DNA from: Klebsiella sp. BIGb0138
Lineage (GTDB): Bacteria; Pseudomonadota; Gammaproteobacteria; Enterobacterales; Enterobacteriaceae
DNA length: 64,000 nucleotides
Direction: 5' to 3'
NCBI RefSeq assembly: GCF_004342285.1
Contig: NZ_SMCV01000009.1
Span: 124,001-188,000, forward strand
Shown here: one piece after another, positions 17,841-27,280 of the stretch
Layout of the letters: every line of letters starts with the position of its first letter
How positions within the stretch are numbered: the stretch's first letter is position 1
Made by a program: the position numbers and the translations under genes
Notes under the pieces: generated by a model
Database searches by the model: none
Told to the model about the DNA's origin: nothing
What the model saw: only the letters and a program-made list of their open reading frames with translations

Positions 17841-19544
17841 TTATTTGACGATTTTCACGTCCGGCAGGCTGCCGGTCAGACCGTTATAGATATCCGGTTT
17901 AAAACCGCTCACCCGGGCGCTGCTGGCAGAGAGAATTTCGCGGTAGCCGAGGAAGATAACCGGCGGGTCTTCCGCCAGCACTTTATACAGCTGGTGGTAG
18001 ATCGGTTTACGCTTCTCGACGTCGAGCACCGAGTTGCCGGCGTTAATCAGCCGATCGACCTGCGGATTGTGATAGCCCGACTCTTTCGCTTCGCTACTGT
18101 AGAAGTCCCATACCCCGTCATGCGGGTCGTTCAACGTACTGGTGCTGAAGGAGGCGAGGTCGTAGTTGCCCGCTTTGCGCTGCGCCATCAGGGCGTTGAA
18201 ATCCACAACCTGAGGTTTCAGCTGCACGCCAATCTGCTGCCAGTTCTCTTTGGCGATGGGGATCAGCGCATCGTTAAGCACCTTCTTGCTTACCAGCAGC
18301 GTGAGCTCCAGCCGTTTTCCATCCTTCACGCGGATGCCGTCCGGCCCCGGTTTCCAGCCGGCCTCGTCGAGCAACTTTTTGGCCTGTGCCGGATCGTATT
18401 GGTAGGGATTCACGCCGTCAGCGTTATAGGCCCATGAGATGGGGGCGATGGGTTCAATCGCCACCTTGCCATATCCCTGGTACACCACATCCACCAGCTT
18501 CTGGCGGTCGAGACCGTAGATTAGCGCCTGGCGGACTTTGGCGTCCTGCAGCGCCGGGCGGCGGACGTTGAATTCCACCTGGCTGTAGTCGCTGGAGCCA
18601 TACAGATTGATATTGGCGAAGCCGAGCATTTTCAGCTGTTCAATATCATCCGGGCGCGAGGTAAAGGCGTCGTAATCGGTTTCCCCGGTCTGGAACAGCT
18701 GGAAATTGGTCGACGGGTTGGTGACGCGATAGATAAAGCGCGGCGTCGGCGGGGTGCCGCGGTAGAAGCGGCTGTTGGCGTGGAAACGAATCTCCTGGCC
18801 CGGAATATATTTGTCATAGACATACGGGCCGTTCCCCAGCGGTTTTCCATGCAGGCTGCGCAGATAGTCAAGCTGGCCGCGCTGGTAGCCTTGGCCATAG
18901 TAGGCTTTGGAGAGCACCGGGCCGCCGATTTTCGCCAGCGTCGTGGCCCCTGGCTGAGTGGTGGTCACCTGCAGCGTGAGCGGGTCGATGACTTTCAGTC
19001 CGCTGACGCTGTCCGCTTTTCCGGCCTTATATTCGGCGCCGCCGGCAATGTTGGCGAGGGTGATGTCGATATCGCCGTCATATTTCGGGTCAAGCAGAAC
19101 GGTGAGGGTAAAGGCGACGTCTTCCGCGGTGAGCGGCGAGCCGTCGCTGAAGGTCAGATTCGGCCGCAGCTTGATGGTATACACGGTGTTATCCGCGCTC
19201 ACGGTCCAGCTTTCAGCCAGACCCGGCACCAGGTTGCCGTGGCTATCCCAGTCGATTAGCCGTGAAAAGATGACGTTAGTGACGTTTTCGTCCCAGCCGT
19301 TAACGAAGAAGTAGGGGTTAAAGATCCCCTGCGGCTCGGAAATGCCGGCGACGACGGTATCTTTGCGCAGTTTAGCCGCGGCCGGGATCTGGCTGACATC
19401 GCTGGCCGGGGTGATCCCTTCTTTTAAGATTTCATCGGCGCTGGCTGCAGAGGAAAATGCTACCGTGCTGCTCAGTAGGGCGATGTTAAGAGCAAGCGAG
19501 AATCGCGTTTGTTTGGTTTTTAATCCGTGCAGTAGTCTGGACAA
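17841..19544 (-). CDS. periplasmic substrate-binding protein, peptide/nickel class (SBP family 5)
   Basis: A 567-residue periplasmic receptor for the importer encoded downstream. A Sec signal peptide ends near ASA-DE (about residues 1-36); the mature protein has SBP family 5 features such as LTFSDGSPLTAEDVAFTL and VRQALIYGLDRQKLV. It is longer than DppA (about 535) because of an N-terminal insertion before the first lobe. It starts 148 bases after the MetN-type gene, enough room for an internal promoter, and the gap at 19545-19692 shows nothing else. Confidence 0.9.
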   Translation of the reverse strand: MSRLLHGLKTKQTRFSLALNIALLSSTVAFSSAASADEILKEGITPASDVSQIPAAAKLRKDTVVAGISEPQGIFNPYFFVNGWDENVTNVIFSRLIDWDSHGNLVPGLAESWTVSADNTVYTIKLRPNLTFSDGSPLTAEDVAFTLTVLLDPKYDGDIDITLANIAGGAEYKAGKADSVSGLKVIDPLTLQVTTTQPGATTLAKIGGPVLSKAYYGQGYQRGQLDYLRSLHGKPLGNGPYVYDKYIPGQEIRFHANSRFYRGTPPTPRFIYRVTNPSTNFQLFQTGETDYDAFTSRPDDIEQLKMLGFANINLYGSSDYSQVEFNVRRPALQDAKVRQALIYGLDRQKLVDVVYQGYGKVAIEPIAPISWAYNADGVNPYQYDPAQAKKLLDEAGWKPGPDGIRVKDGKRLELTLLVSKKVLNDALIPIAKENWQQIGVQLKPQVVDFNALMAQRKAGNYDLASFSTSTLNDPHDGVWDFYSSEAKESGYHNPQVDRLINAGNSVLDVEKRKPIYHQLYKVLAEDPPVIFLGYREILSASSARVSGFKPDIYNGLTGSLPDVKIVK

Positions 19545-19692
19545 AAGTGCTCCCTCATCAAATAATTGCGTTTAAATTTACAATTCATGACGAAAGATAA
19601 GAGGCGCGCCCCGGCCTGTCTAACAACGAAAAGATATGATTTATATCTAATCGTCATTAGCAAATAAGTGGAAATAAAATGCCACTTTTGTA

Positions 19693-20736
19693 TTAAGTGG
19701 CAGTATTTTCCACCACAGGCTCCGTGCCCAGCGTCAGGCGATCCGCCACCCAGCCGTGCTGGTGCCATGTGCCGTCGTCAAACGGCTGCGGCAGGCGTAC
19801 GCGCAGCTGGCCGATGACCCGTCCCTGGATTTGTTCACAGCTGGCGTGCAGCAGGCTGGCGCCGGTACCCAGCAACGAAGCAATATGCTGCAGGTTCGGT
19901 TCACAGCCGCTGCTGCCGTCAAAATGCAGCGTCACCAGCTGGGAGCCGGCGACCGGCGGGGCATTTTCGCCGGGGCGGCCATGATGCAAGGTGCGGGTCA
20001 AGCTGCGGGTGACGTCATGTTGCGGGTTGCCGAAAACCCGCCACACTTCGCCCTGTTCGATGATCTTGCCGCCCTCAAGCACCGCGACCCGGTCGCACAG
20101 GGTACGAATGACGTCCATTTCGTGGGTGATGAGGATGATGGTCAGCCCCAGGCGCTGGTTAATTTCTTTCAGCAGCTTCAGCACCGCGAGGGTGTTTTCC
20201 GGGTCGAGAGCGGAGGTGGCCTCATCGCAGAGCAGAATTTCCGGCTGGGTGACCAGCGCCCGGGCGATGCCGGTACGCTGTTTCTGCCCGCCGGAGAGTT
20301 TTGCCGGCCAGCTGTCGCGCAGGGCGCTCAGACCCACCAGCTCCAGCATCTCATCCACCCGTCGCTGCCTCTCCGCGCGCGGAACGCCGGCCATTTTGAG
20401 CGGCAGTTCCACGTTCTGCGCCACCGTTTTAGTCGCCATCAGGTTGAAGTGCTGGAAGATCATCGCCACCCGGCGGCGCAGATCCCGTAGCTGGGTACGT
20501 GAATAGCGCAACGTCTGTTCGCCGTGAATGACGATCTCGCCGCTGTCGGCGCTTTCCAGGCGATTAAACAGGCGCAACAGGGTGGATTTCCCGGCGCCGC
20601 TGCGCCCGATAATGCCAAAAATTTCGCCCTGGTAGAGCGTCAGGTCGATATCCTGCAAGGCCTGAACGCCGTTGGGATAGGCTTTGCCGACACCGGTCAG
20701 CTGAATATGCGGTACCGCAGTTTGTTCTAAAGTCAC
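19693..20736 (-). CDS. MetN-type methionine/organosulfur ABC importer ATPase
   Basis: A 347-residue ATPase with Walker A GRSGAGKST, signature KLSGGQKQR and Walker B ILLCDEATSALDP, followed by a C-terminal NIL-type domain (about residues 265-340) that in MetN binds methionine and inhibits transport. The gene belongs to a set ATPase-receptor-permease located after sfnB. Methionine or a methionine-like sulfur compound is the likely substrate by family; the housekeeping metNIQ of enterobacteria is in another place (next to gmhB), so this is a second system. Confidence 0.9.
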   Translation of the reverse strand: MTLEQTAVPHIQLTGVGKAYPNGVQALQDIDLTLYQGEIFGIIGRSGAGKSTLLRLFNRLESADSGEIVIHGEQTLRYSRTQLRDLRRRVAMIFQHFNLMATKTVAQNVELPLKMAGVPRAERQRRVDEMLELVGLSALRDSWPAKLSGGQKQRTGIARALVTQPEILLCDEATSALDPENTLAVLKLLKEINQRLGLTIILITHEMDVIRTLCDRVAVLEGGKIIEQGEVWRVFGNPQHDVTRSLTRTLHHGRPGENAPPVAGSQLVTLHFDGSSGCEPNLQHIASLLGTGASLLHASCEQIQGRVIGQLRVRLPQPFDDGTWHQHGWVADRLTLGTEPVVENTAT

Positions 20737-20799
20737 GCTGGTAAGCTCCGTCAGCCTTGAAATACCGGCAGCGCGAGGGCCGCCGGGCTCGTCCGGTTA

Positions 20800-21588
20800 T
20801 CAGAAACCGGGGACAATTTTGCCTTGGTAGCGGGTCAAAATAAAATGGCGCACCGCGTCGGAATGCAGGGCTTTTGCCAGCTTCTGAATTCCCGGGTCGT
20901 TGAGGTTATCGGGGCGAGCGACCAGATACTCGACGTACAGATCGCTGCCTTTTTCCACCAGCAGCGCCTTGTCGGTGTCAATGCCGGCTTCCAGCGCATA
21001 GTTGGCGAAAATAAATGCCAGATCGACCTGGTTGACCGCGCGGGCCAGCATCGCCCCTTCCAGTTCACGAATTTTGAAATGGTGCGGGTTGGCGACGATA
21101 TCCCGGGTTGCCGACTGCGGATCTTGCGGGTTTTTCAGGGCGATCAAACCCGCATCGCTCAGCATCACCAGCGCCCGTCCGGTGTTCACCGGATCGTTAG
21201 GGATTGCGATGGTGGCGCCATCCGGCAGCTCTTTGAGGGTTTTGTATTTGCTGGAGTAGGCGCCGAAAGGTTCGATGTGCACGCCCACTACCGGCACCAG
21301 CTGGGTGTGGCGCGTCTGGTTGTAGTTATCGAGGAAAGGGCGGTACTGGTAGTAGTTAGCATCAAGATGCTTCTCCGCCAGCTGTTGGTTGGGCTGAATA
21401 AAGTCGTTAAAAACTTTGATGTTCAAATCCACGCCCTGTTTGGCCAGCTCCGGCTTTACGAACTCGAGGATTTCCGCGTGCGGTACCGGCGTGGCGCCGA
21501 CGGTCAGCGTTTCGTTGGCGGCCGCCGGTAAGGAGAAGAGGGCCAGCAGCCCGGCAGCGATAAGGGTCTTTTGCACTATGTTGTTCAT
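20800..21588 (-). CDS. MetQ/NlpA-family substrate-binding protein without lipobox
   Basis: A 262-residue receptor of the MetQ/NlpA family (TVGATPVPHAEILEFVKPEL, GATIAIPNDPVNTGRAL). The N-terminal signal MNNIVQKTLIAAGLLALF continues SLPAAANETL, cleavage expected after AAA-N. Unlike E. coli MetQ there is no cysteine at the cleavage site, so the mature protein should be soluble in the periplasm rather than lipid-anchored. It lies between the permease and ATPase genes with 31-base and 63-base gaps. Confidence 0.9.
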   Translation of the reverse strand: MNNIVQKTLIAAGLLALFSLPAAANETLTVGATPVPHAEILEFVKPELAKQGVDLNIKVFNDFIQPNQQLAEKHLDANYYQYRPFLDNYNQTRHTQLVPVVGVHIEPFGAYSSKYKTLKELPDGATIAIPNDPVNTGRALVMLSDAGLIALKNPQDPQSATRDIVANPHHFKIRELEGAMLARAVNQVDLAFIFANYALEAGIDTDKALLVEKGSDLYVEYLVARPDNLNDPGIQKLAKALHSDAVRHFILTRYQGKIVPGF

Positions 21589-21619
21589 TGTCTTTTCCTG
21601 GAAAAGTAGCGTGTCTTTG

Positions 21620-22309
21620 TTATTTGCGGCTCATGTACCGCACAAGGCGATCGCCGCTCATCTGTAAAATCTGTACTAAGGCGATCAGCAGCAGAACGGT
21701 GATGACCATCACGTCGGTCTGAAAGCGTTGATAGCCGAAACGGATCGCCAGGTCCCCCAGTCCGCCGCCGCCGATGACGCCCGCCATCGAGGTGTAATCC
21801 ACCAGCAGGATGGCGGTGACCGTCACCGCAGCGACTAACCCTGAGCGCGATTCCGGCAACAGGGTGTGCCAGATCAGCTGCGCGGTATTGCCTCCCATTG
21901 ACCAGCTGGCCTCCACCAACCCGTGGTCCACCTCGCGTAAGGCGGTTTCCACCAGCCGGGCGAAGAAGGGCGCACAGCCCGCCACCAGCGGCGGAATGGT
22001 GCCCTGCACGCCGAGGGAGGTGCCGGTGATCAGGGTGGTGACCGGGATCATCACGATCAGCAGGATGATGAACGGCAGCGAGCGCAGCACGTTGACGCAG
22101 AACGACAGCAGGCGATACAGCCGTGGGGCGTGCAGCAGCCGCGGCTGGCCGGTGAGATAGAGTACGATGCCCAGCGGTAGACCGATCAGCACGGTAAAGC
22201 CCAGCGACCAGCCCAACATGGTTAAGGTATCGAGGCCCGCGAGGGCCACGTCGTTCCAGTCGATATCGGCGAAAAACTCCAGCACGGTGGCCACCTCAGT
22301 TCCAGTCAT
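21620..22309 (-). CDS. MetI-type ABC permease
   Basis: A 229-residue inner-membrane permease with five to six helices and the MetI landmarks LRSLPFIILLIVMIPVT and DYTSMAGVIGGGGLGDLAIRFGYQRF. The latter is nearly invariant in MetI proteins. Its start overlaps the end of sfnB by 14 bases, so translation of the two is probably coupled. It partners with the MetQ- and MetN-type products downstream. Confidence 0.92.
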   Translation of the reverse strand: MTGTEVATVLEFFADIDWNDVALAGLDTLTMLGWSLGFTVLIGLPLGIVLYLTGQPRLLHAPRLYRLLSFCVNVLRSLPFIILLIVMIPVTTLITGTSLGVQGTIPPLVAGCAPFFARLVETALREVDHGLVEASWSMGGNTAQLIWHTLLPESRSGLVAAVTVTAILLVDYTSMAGVIGGGGLGDLAIRFGYQRFQTDVMVITVLLLIALVQILQMSGDRLVRYMSRK

Positions 22310-23519
22310 GACGCTGGGGGCGAATGCCGTTTAAGACCCAGTTGCCGAGCAGCTGATATTTCCAGCGTACCGGATCGTGCAGGGTGTGAACCCGGGCATT
22401 CCGCCAGTGGCGATCGAAGTTGTGACTGCTGCTGGTGGAGCGGGTACCGCTCAGTTCAAACAGGCGGCTGGCGGCCTCCAGCGCGACTTCGGTGGTAAAG
22501 ACCTTGGCCCGGGCGACGGCGATGGAGGCCTGGGCCACATTCTCTTCATTCAGGGTATGCCTGAACTGGTCCAGTACCTTGCCCGCCCGCTCCAGCAGCG
22601 CCTCGGCGGCGGCCAGCCGACTATCGATCTGCCCGATATGATAGATGGTGAGCGGATCTTCACTGGCGCGCTCGACGCCGGCATCAATCCACGGCCGGGC
22701 GAATTCGCGCACGAATGCGACCGTGTCGTTAAGGGCGGCGCGGGCGATCCCGGCATCTATCGCCGCGGTGGTCAACTGCGCGAACGGCCCGGCGAGAGTT
22801 GGCGTGGCATAGGATTGCCACGTCGGGAACAGGTGGAACGGCGCCACGGCGAGATCCTCCGCCAGTACCGTGCCGCTGGCGGTATTGCGCTGGCCGAGGC
22901 AGGCCCAGTCGTTGACCACCGTCAGACCGGCGCTGTCGCGCGGGACGAACGCCAGTTGGGCGCGATCGTCGGCATCGAGTGCGAGGATCCCGAGCCAGTG
23001 GGCGTACAGCGACCCGGTGCAATAGCCTTTCCGCCCGTTGATATACAGGCCTTCCGCGCGCCTTTCCAGCCGGGTACGGATATCGAGCACCGTTTTACCG
23101 CCGGTCTCCGAGAGGGCGTTGGCGAAGCGGTGGCCCTGTAAGACCAGATCAAAAAAGAAGGCCTGTTGTGCGGCGCTCCCCTGCAGGCGGATGTCTTCCA
23201 GCAGGCAATAATGGTTTTGCGGAATTTGCCCGAGCGACGGGTCGGCGGCGGAAACAATCGCAATCACCTGGGCCAGCGTGGCGGCGGAAACCTCGGCACC
23301 TCCCCATTGCTTCGGCACCGTAATCCCCCACAGCCCGCTATTGGAAAAGGCATCAATAATTTCCGGCGGCACCACGCCGCTGCGGTCGCGTTCCGCGGCG
23401 CCGGGTTGCAGCAGCCGGGCGATTTCATGGGCGACGGCAATGGCTTCTTCATCGCTGCGGATGACGTGCGCGTCCGGCGCATAGCGGGTGTAGCTGATAG
23501 GCTCTTTGCTCTCTGACAT
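22296..23519 (-). CDS. sfnB: SfnB-type flavin-dependent sulfur acquisition oxidoreductase
   Basis: A 407-residue protein of the acyl-CoA dehydrogenase fold, closest to SfnB/DszC-type FMNH2-dependent enzymes that help release sulfur from organosulfur compounds such as dimethyl sulfone. Typical stretches are GLWGITVPKQWGGAEVS, GRKGYCTGSLYAHW and FELSGTRSTSSSHNFDRHWRNARVHTLHD near the C-terminus. First gene of the nine-gene run with two importers. A flavin reductase partner is not in the window. The upstream 284 bases (23520-23803) are AT-rich and should hold the promoter; I could not fix a sigma-54 or CysB site. Confidence 0.87.
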   Translation of the reverse strand: MSESKEPISYTRYAPDAHVIRSDEEAIAVAHEIARLLQPGAAERDRSGVVPPEIIDAFSNSGLWGITVPKQWGGAEVSAATLAQVIAIVSAADPSLGQIPQNHYCLLEDIRLQGSAAQQAFFFDLVLQGHRFANALSETGGKTVLDIRTRLERRAEGLYINGRKGYCTGSLYAHWLGILALDADDRAQLAFVPRDSAGLTVVNDWACLGQRNTASGTVLAEDLAVAPFHLFPTWQSYATPTLAGPFAQLTTAAIDAGIARAALNDTVAFVREFARPWIDAGVERASEDPLTIYHIGQIDSRLAAAEALLERAGKVLDQFRHTLNEENVAQASIAVARAKVFTTEVALEAASRLFELSGTRSTSSSHNFDRHWRNARVHTLHDPVRWKYQLLGNWVLNGIRPQRHDWN

Positions 23520-23803
23520 ACTGATTTCTCGTGGTTAACTAAATAGCATATGCAAAAAATAGATAACTAAATAATCTATCATTCCAATAAGTTATATCTA
23601 CAAAAGCAAAGGGTGTGCCAACTTCACGATTTTTTTTAGATAATTAAAATCAATGCGTTATGTTTTTACCGGCCGGCGCCGCTGCTGCAAAGGCAACTGC
23701 GGTGCATCGGCGCTGTTGCATTCACGACAGACGGAGAAGGGAACTTGCTGAAAACATCGTTATGTAGTGTGATATATAGCGAAATGACCATCTGGGGATC
23801 GAA

Positions 23804-24307
23804 ATGAATCTGTTTATGTTTTATGTCGGCGGCAATGCGGGTAAATCAAATATTGAAGTGCATGACATTCAGTTTGTGGTCGCGCAAACCCCTCAGCAGG
23901 CCTGGCCGGCCCTGCGCAAGGCCTGGTTCGGCGATGCCGATAAAATTCATGTCGATGGCTACAGCCGGATTCGCTGGGCCGATGGCTATGATGTGACATT
24001 AGCCAAAGAGCCCGCCAGCGGCGGCCTGAAACTGTTTTTCATCAATGCCGGCGGCTATCGCCCGGATACGCTGGCGGAACTGCATGAGTTCGATCTGTTC
24101 GTGGCGCACGACGCGCGGGAGGCGAAAGAGAAAGCGCTGGACAAACTGCTCCGCGGCGCCCAACAGCAGCATAAGGATAATTTAACCGCGGTCGACGATT
24201 GCCTGCTGCTGGATAAGGTGGGCGACTGGTATCTGCATCTGACCCCCAACGCGGCAGGCGTCGCGGCGAAGCCCGAGTGGCAAGGCTATCAACCTATTGG
24301 CGTGTAG
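23804..24307 (+). CDS. DUF1543 protein
   Basis: A 167-residue cytoplasmic protein of the DUF1543 family, recognised by MNLFMFYVGGNAGKSNIEVH and the repeat-like HDIQFVVAQTPQQAWPALRKAWFG / LFVAHDAREAKEKALDKLL segments. Function is unknown. It stands alone on the plus strand between the divergent sfnB run and the CatA-like gene. The ribosome site is weak (TGGGGATCGAAATG). Confidence 0.8.
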   Translation: MNLFMFYVGGNAGKSNIEVHDIQFVVAQTPQQAWPALRKAWFGDADKIHVDGYSRIRWADGYDVTLAKEPASGGLKLFFINAGGYRPDTLAELHEFDLFVAHDAREAKEKALDKLLRGAQQQHKDNLTAVDDCLLLDKVGDWYLHLTPNAAGVAAKPEWQGYQPIGV

Positions 24308-24349
24308 TGCCGCGCCCGCTCTGACGCCTGACACAAGATTGTGAAGGCG

Positions 24350-24991
24350 TCAGGGAAGCGGTTGCCAGAGCGCGTCCGGCTCGGCAAACCCCGTCTCGAC
24401 CTCGGCGAAGAACCGGCTGGCATGCAGGCCATCAACAAAGGCGTGATTGAATTTGCCGGCGACCGGGATCAGGCCGTTTTTCAGTTTGCCCCAGGTGATG
24501 GCGGGCACCGCGGCGCCGACATAATATTCGGCGTGGGTGATTGCGCTGAAATGCAGCCATGGCAGGCAGCTTGCGCAGAAGAAATGTTCGCCGTCAACGA
24601 GCAGCGGCGCCGGATCGGCGGTTTTTGCCGCCGCAATATTCGGCGCTGCCGCCCGGCTAAAGGCGGAAAAATCACGGGCGTTGTCGCACCAGACCTGGCG
24701 AAAACCCTGCCGGGTCGTCATCACCGGGGTCATCACTGAAATCTCAGCGTATTCGATAATATCATCGCCCAGCAGACGTTGCTTGAGCTGAGGGACGGCG
24801 TTAGCTGCCCGTAATAGCGCATACAGCGCCAGCTGGAAAAAGGAGACCTGCCGGTCCCTGGCGCATTCATACAGGCGCTGCGCTTCTACCGGCACGCAGA
24901 GGTTAAAGCCGGGATTGGCAAAGGTGCGATAAAACGCGAAATGGTCTTTACGAGGCCAGTTTTCTTTGTCAATAAGACGATAGTGAGGCAT
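24350..24991 (-). CDS. CatA-family chloramphenicol acetyltransferase-like protein
   Basis: A 213-residue acetyl-CoA-dependent acetyltransferase related to type A chloramphenicol acetyltransferases (about 215-220). The catalytic histidine motif reads FNHAFVDGLH, corresponding to HHAVCDGFH in CatA, and FFCASCLPW aligns with the FFVSANPW region that carries the substrate-site serine, with one extra residue. Conservation of the His and Asp supports an active enzyme; whether chloramphenicol is the substrate is not known. ATG 24991 has an AGGAG site eight bases ahead; the longer frame to 25042 lacks one. Confidence 0.8.
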   Translation of the reverse strand: MPHYRLIDKENWPRKDHFAFYRTFANPGFNLCVPVEAQRLYECARDRQVSFFQLALYALLRAANAVPQLKQRLLGDDIIEYAEISVMTPVMTTRQGFRQVWCDNARDFSAFSRAAAPNIAAAKTADPAPLLVDGEHFFCASCLPWLHFSAITHAEYYVGAAVPAITWGKLKNGLIPVAGKFNHAFVDGLHASRFFAEVETGFAEPDALWQPLP

Positions 24992-25025
24992 GGCGGGCTC
25001 CTGGTCTGTAGGGGGGCAGAAATGA

Positions 25026-25409
25026 CTATGCGACAATTTCAATCAGGTTGCCATCCGGGTCTTTGATCACCGCCTCATAATAGCCGTCGCCGGTAGTCCG
25101 CGGCGGGGAGACCAGGATCCCTTGCCCATCGGCGCGTTTCGCCAGCGCGTCGACCTGCTGCGCACCGCCTACGGCAATAGCCAGATGGACCCAGCCGGTG
25201 TGATTATTGTCCGCCGTTGCCTCGGTGAGACCCGGCTTGCTCATCAGTTCTATGGCAATATCGTCACCGATCTTCACAAAGTAGGATGTAAAACCGGGGT
25301 TGGTCCGGCTGCAATATTTTTCATTGATTTGGCCCTGAAAGAAATCGGTCCAGAAGCGGGCCTGCTGTTCAAGCTGGCGGGTCCATAAGGCGATGTGGGC
25401 GACTTTCAT
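25026..25409 (-). CDS. VOC (glyoxalase/bleomycin-resistance fold) protein
   Basis: A 127-residue vicinal-oxygen-chelate protein: KVAHIALWTRQLEQQARFW at the start, WVHLAIAVGG in the middle and IKDPDGNLIEI at the end supply the metal-site positions His, His/Glu and Glu of the fold. Substrate unknown. It is followed after 34 bases by the CatA-like gene, so the two may be co-transcribed, and it is divergent from the DeoR regulator at 25501. Confidence 0.85.
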   Translation of the reverse strand: MKVAHIALWTRQLEQQARFWTDFFQGQINEKYCSRTNPGFTSYFVKIGDDIAIELMSKPGLTEATADNNHTGWVHLAIAVGGAQQVDALAKRADGQGILVSPPRTTGDGYYEAVIKDPDGNLIEIVA

Positions 25410-25500
25410 TGTAAACCTCGTTGTAGCGTATGTTGACAGACGCCGGGCAATGCGTGAACATGCTCTTTATTGCTCGGTTAAGGTTATTTCAGGAGTTATA

Positions 25501-26271
25501 ATGCTCGATTATGCAGCTTTCCCACAGCAGCGACAAGCGCTTATTTGCCAGATTCTGCAGGAGAATGGTCGGGTGGTCTGTGCGGAACTGGCAATCCGCT
25601 TAAATGTCTCGGAGCATACAATTCGCCGGGATCTACATGAACTTAGCAAAGATGGCTTCTGTAAAAAGGTTTACGGCGGGGCGGTGATGAACCTGCCGGA
25701 GGCCGGAGATTACAGCGCGCGGAAAGACAAAAATGCGGCAACAAAAATCAGAATCGCGCAAAAATGCGCAAGACTGGTGAAACCCGGAGGCTGCATTTTT
25801 ATCGATACCGGTACCACCAATCTGGCGATGGCGGAGGCCTTGCCCGCGGAGCTGGCGCTGACGGTGGTGACCAACTCACCGGAAATCGCCGCGGCGTTGC
25901 TGAAAAAACCGCTGTATGACGTGGTGATTCTCGGCGGCCAGGTTCAACGGGCCTCGGGTGGCTGCGTCGGGACTTCGGCGGTGGCCCAGCTGCAGGGCGT
26001 GCTGTTTGACCAGGGTTTTATCGGCGGCTGTGCGATGGCGCCGGAATCCGGCCTGACCGGGTTTGACTACGCCGATTGTGAATTCAAAAAAGCGGTGATT
26101 AAGCAGTGCAGCGAGATTATCGTCGGCCTGACCTCAGACAAGATCCCGGCGGTGGCGCGTTTCGTGGTGGCTGAAAGTAGCGCCATCGATGTGCTGGTGG
26201 TGGAAGAGAACGTCAGCCGGGAATATAGCGCCACGTTTCGCGAGCACGATATCCGGATTTATACCGTCTGA
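25501..26271 (+). CDS. DeoR-family transcriptional regulator
   Basis: A 256-residue DeoR-type repressor. The helix-turn-helix (about residues 20-45, [19 protein letters not shown]) precedes a sugar-phosphate sensing domain ([37 protein letters not shown]). The ATG at 25501 is chosen because the helix-turn-helix then starts at the usual distance and TTCAGGAGTTATAATG provides a ribosome site. The target is unknown; the divergent VOC and CatA-like genes are candidates. Confidence 0.88.
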   Translation: MLDYAAFPQQRQALICQILQENGRVVCAELAIRLNVSEHTIRRDLHELSKDGFCKKVYGGAVMNLPEAGDYSARKDKNAATKIRIAQKCARLVKPGGCIFIDTGTTNLAMAEALPAELALTVVTNSPEIAAALLKKPLYDVVILGGQVQRASGGCVGTSAVAQLQGVLFDQGFIGGCAMAPESGLTGFDYADCEFKKAVIKQCSEIIVGLTSDKIPAVARFVVAESSAIDVLVVEENVSREYSATFREHDIRIYTV

Positions 26272-26482
26272 ACGGGAGGAACGCCGCCGCATCTGGCGTC
26301 TCGTGACCGCTCGATCGACATATTGCCGGCAGGCTGCCGGCTCCACTTCAATGCTCTTTCGCGCTAAAACCGCAACAAAATTGTCAGTTTTATTAACGAT
26401 TCCCATTCAGCCCGGCGGTGCTACACTAGCAAACTGTGATCTTTGTCATACCGTAATTCATACCGAGAAAAGAGACACTGCT

Positions 26483-27118
26483 ATGCAACATATCATTGAG
26501 GGTTTCCTCAACTTCCAGAAAGAGATCTTCCCGCAGCGTAAAGAACTCTTCCGTAGCCTGGCCTCCAGCCAGAATCCGAAAGCGCTTTTCATCTCCTGCT
26601 CAGACAGTCGCCTGGTACCAGAACTGGTCACCCAGCAGGAACCGGGACAGCTCTTTGTCATTCGTAACGCGGGGAATATCGTGCCCTCATTCGGCCCTGA
26701 ACCGGGCGGCGTATCCGCGACCATTGAGTATGCCGTTGTCGCCCTCGGCGTCACCGATATTGTTATTTGCGGCCACTCTAACTGCGGGGCGATGACTGCG
26801 GTCGCGACCTGCCAGTGTCTGGATTCGATGCCGGCGGTTTCCCACTGGCTGCGCTATGCCGATGCGGCAAAAGCGGTCGTGGAAAAGAGAACCTGGGATA
26901 GCGAAATCGATAAAGTGAATGCCATGGTACGTGAAAACGTCATTGCGCAGTTGAACAACATCAAAACTCACCCGTCGGTTGCCGTGGGCCTGCGTGATAA
27001 GGCCCTGCGCCTGCACGGCTGGGTCTATGATATCGAAAGCGGCGTCATCGGCGCGCTCGATAAGAATACCGGGACCTTCGTCTCGCTGTCTGAGAACCCT
27101 GACGTCTACTTCGCGTAA
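26483..27118 (+). CDS. beta-class carbonic anhydrase (CynT-like)
   Basis: A 211-residue zinc enzyme interconverting CO2 and bicarbonate. Zinc ligands are visible as CSDSR (Cys39, with Asp41/Arg43 dyad) and GHSNCGAM (His and Cys). [13 protein letters not shown] near the end is typical of the CynT/Can group. E. coli CynT has 219 residues. No cyanase or cynX gene adjoins it, so a general bicarbonate-supply role is more likely than cyanate metabolism. Confidence 0.92.
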   Translation: MQHIIEGFLNFQKEIFPQRKELFRSLASSQNPKALFISCSDSRLVPELVTQQEPGQLFVIRNAGNIVPSFGPEPGGVSATIEYAVVALGVTDIVICGHSNCGAMTAVATCQCLDSMPAVSHWLRYADAAKAVVEKRTWDSEIDKVNAMVRENVIAQLNNIKTHPSVAVGLRDKALRLHGWVYDIESGVIGALDKNTGTFVSLSENPDVYFA

Positions 27119-27280
27119 TTTCGCTCTTCAGGGCAGGGAAGCCCTGGGTATCCGCGCCCCGCTTTTTTACTCTTCTCCCATCTTCGCTGTGGCTTTCCTG
27201 TCGCCTTCGGCATGCCGGGCCATCACCCGCGCATCTGCCATACTCATTACTGCTTTGCCATCGCTGCGAAAGGAGGGGGA

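Noticed and set aside
17094..18437. 447-codon plus-strand open frame
   Set aside because: Antisense to the importer permease and binding-protein genes; composition (Gln, His, Arg-rich) is typical of a GC-rich shadow.
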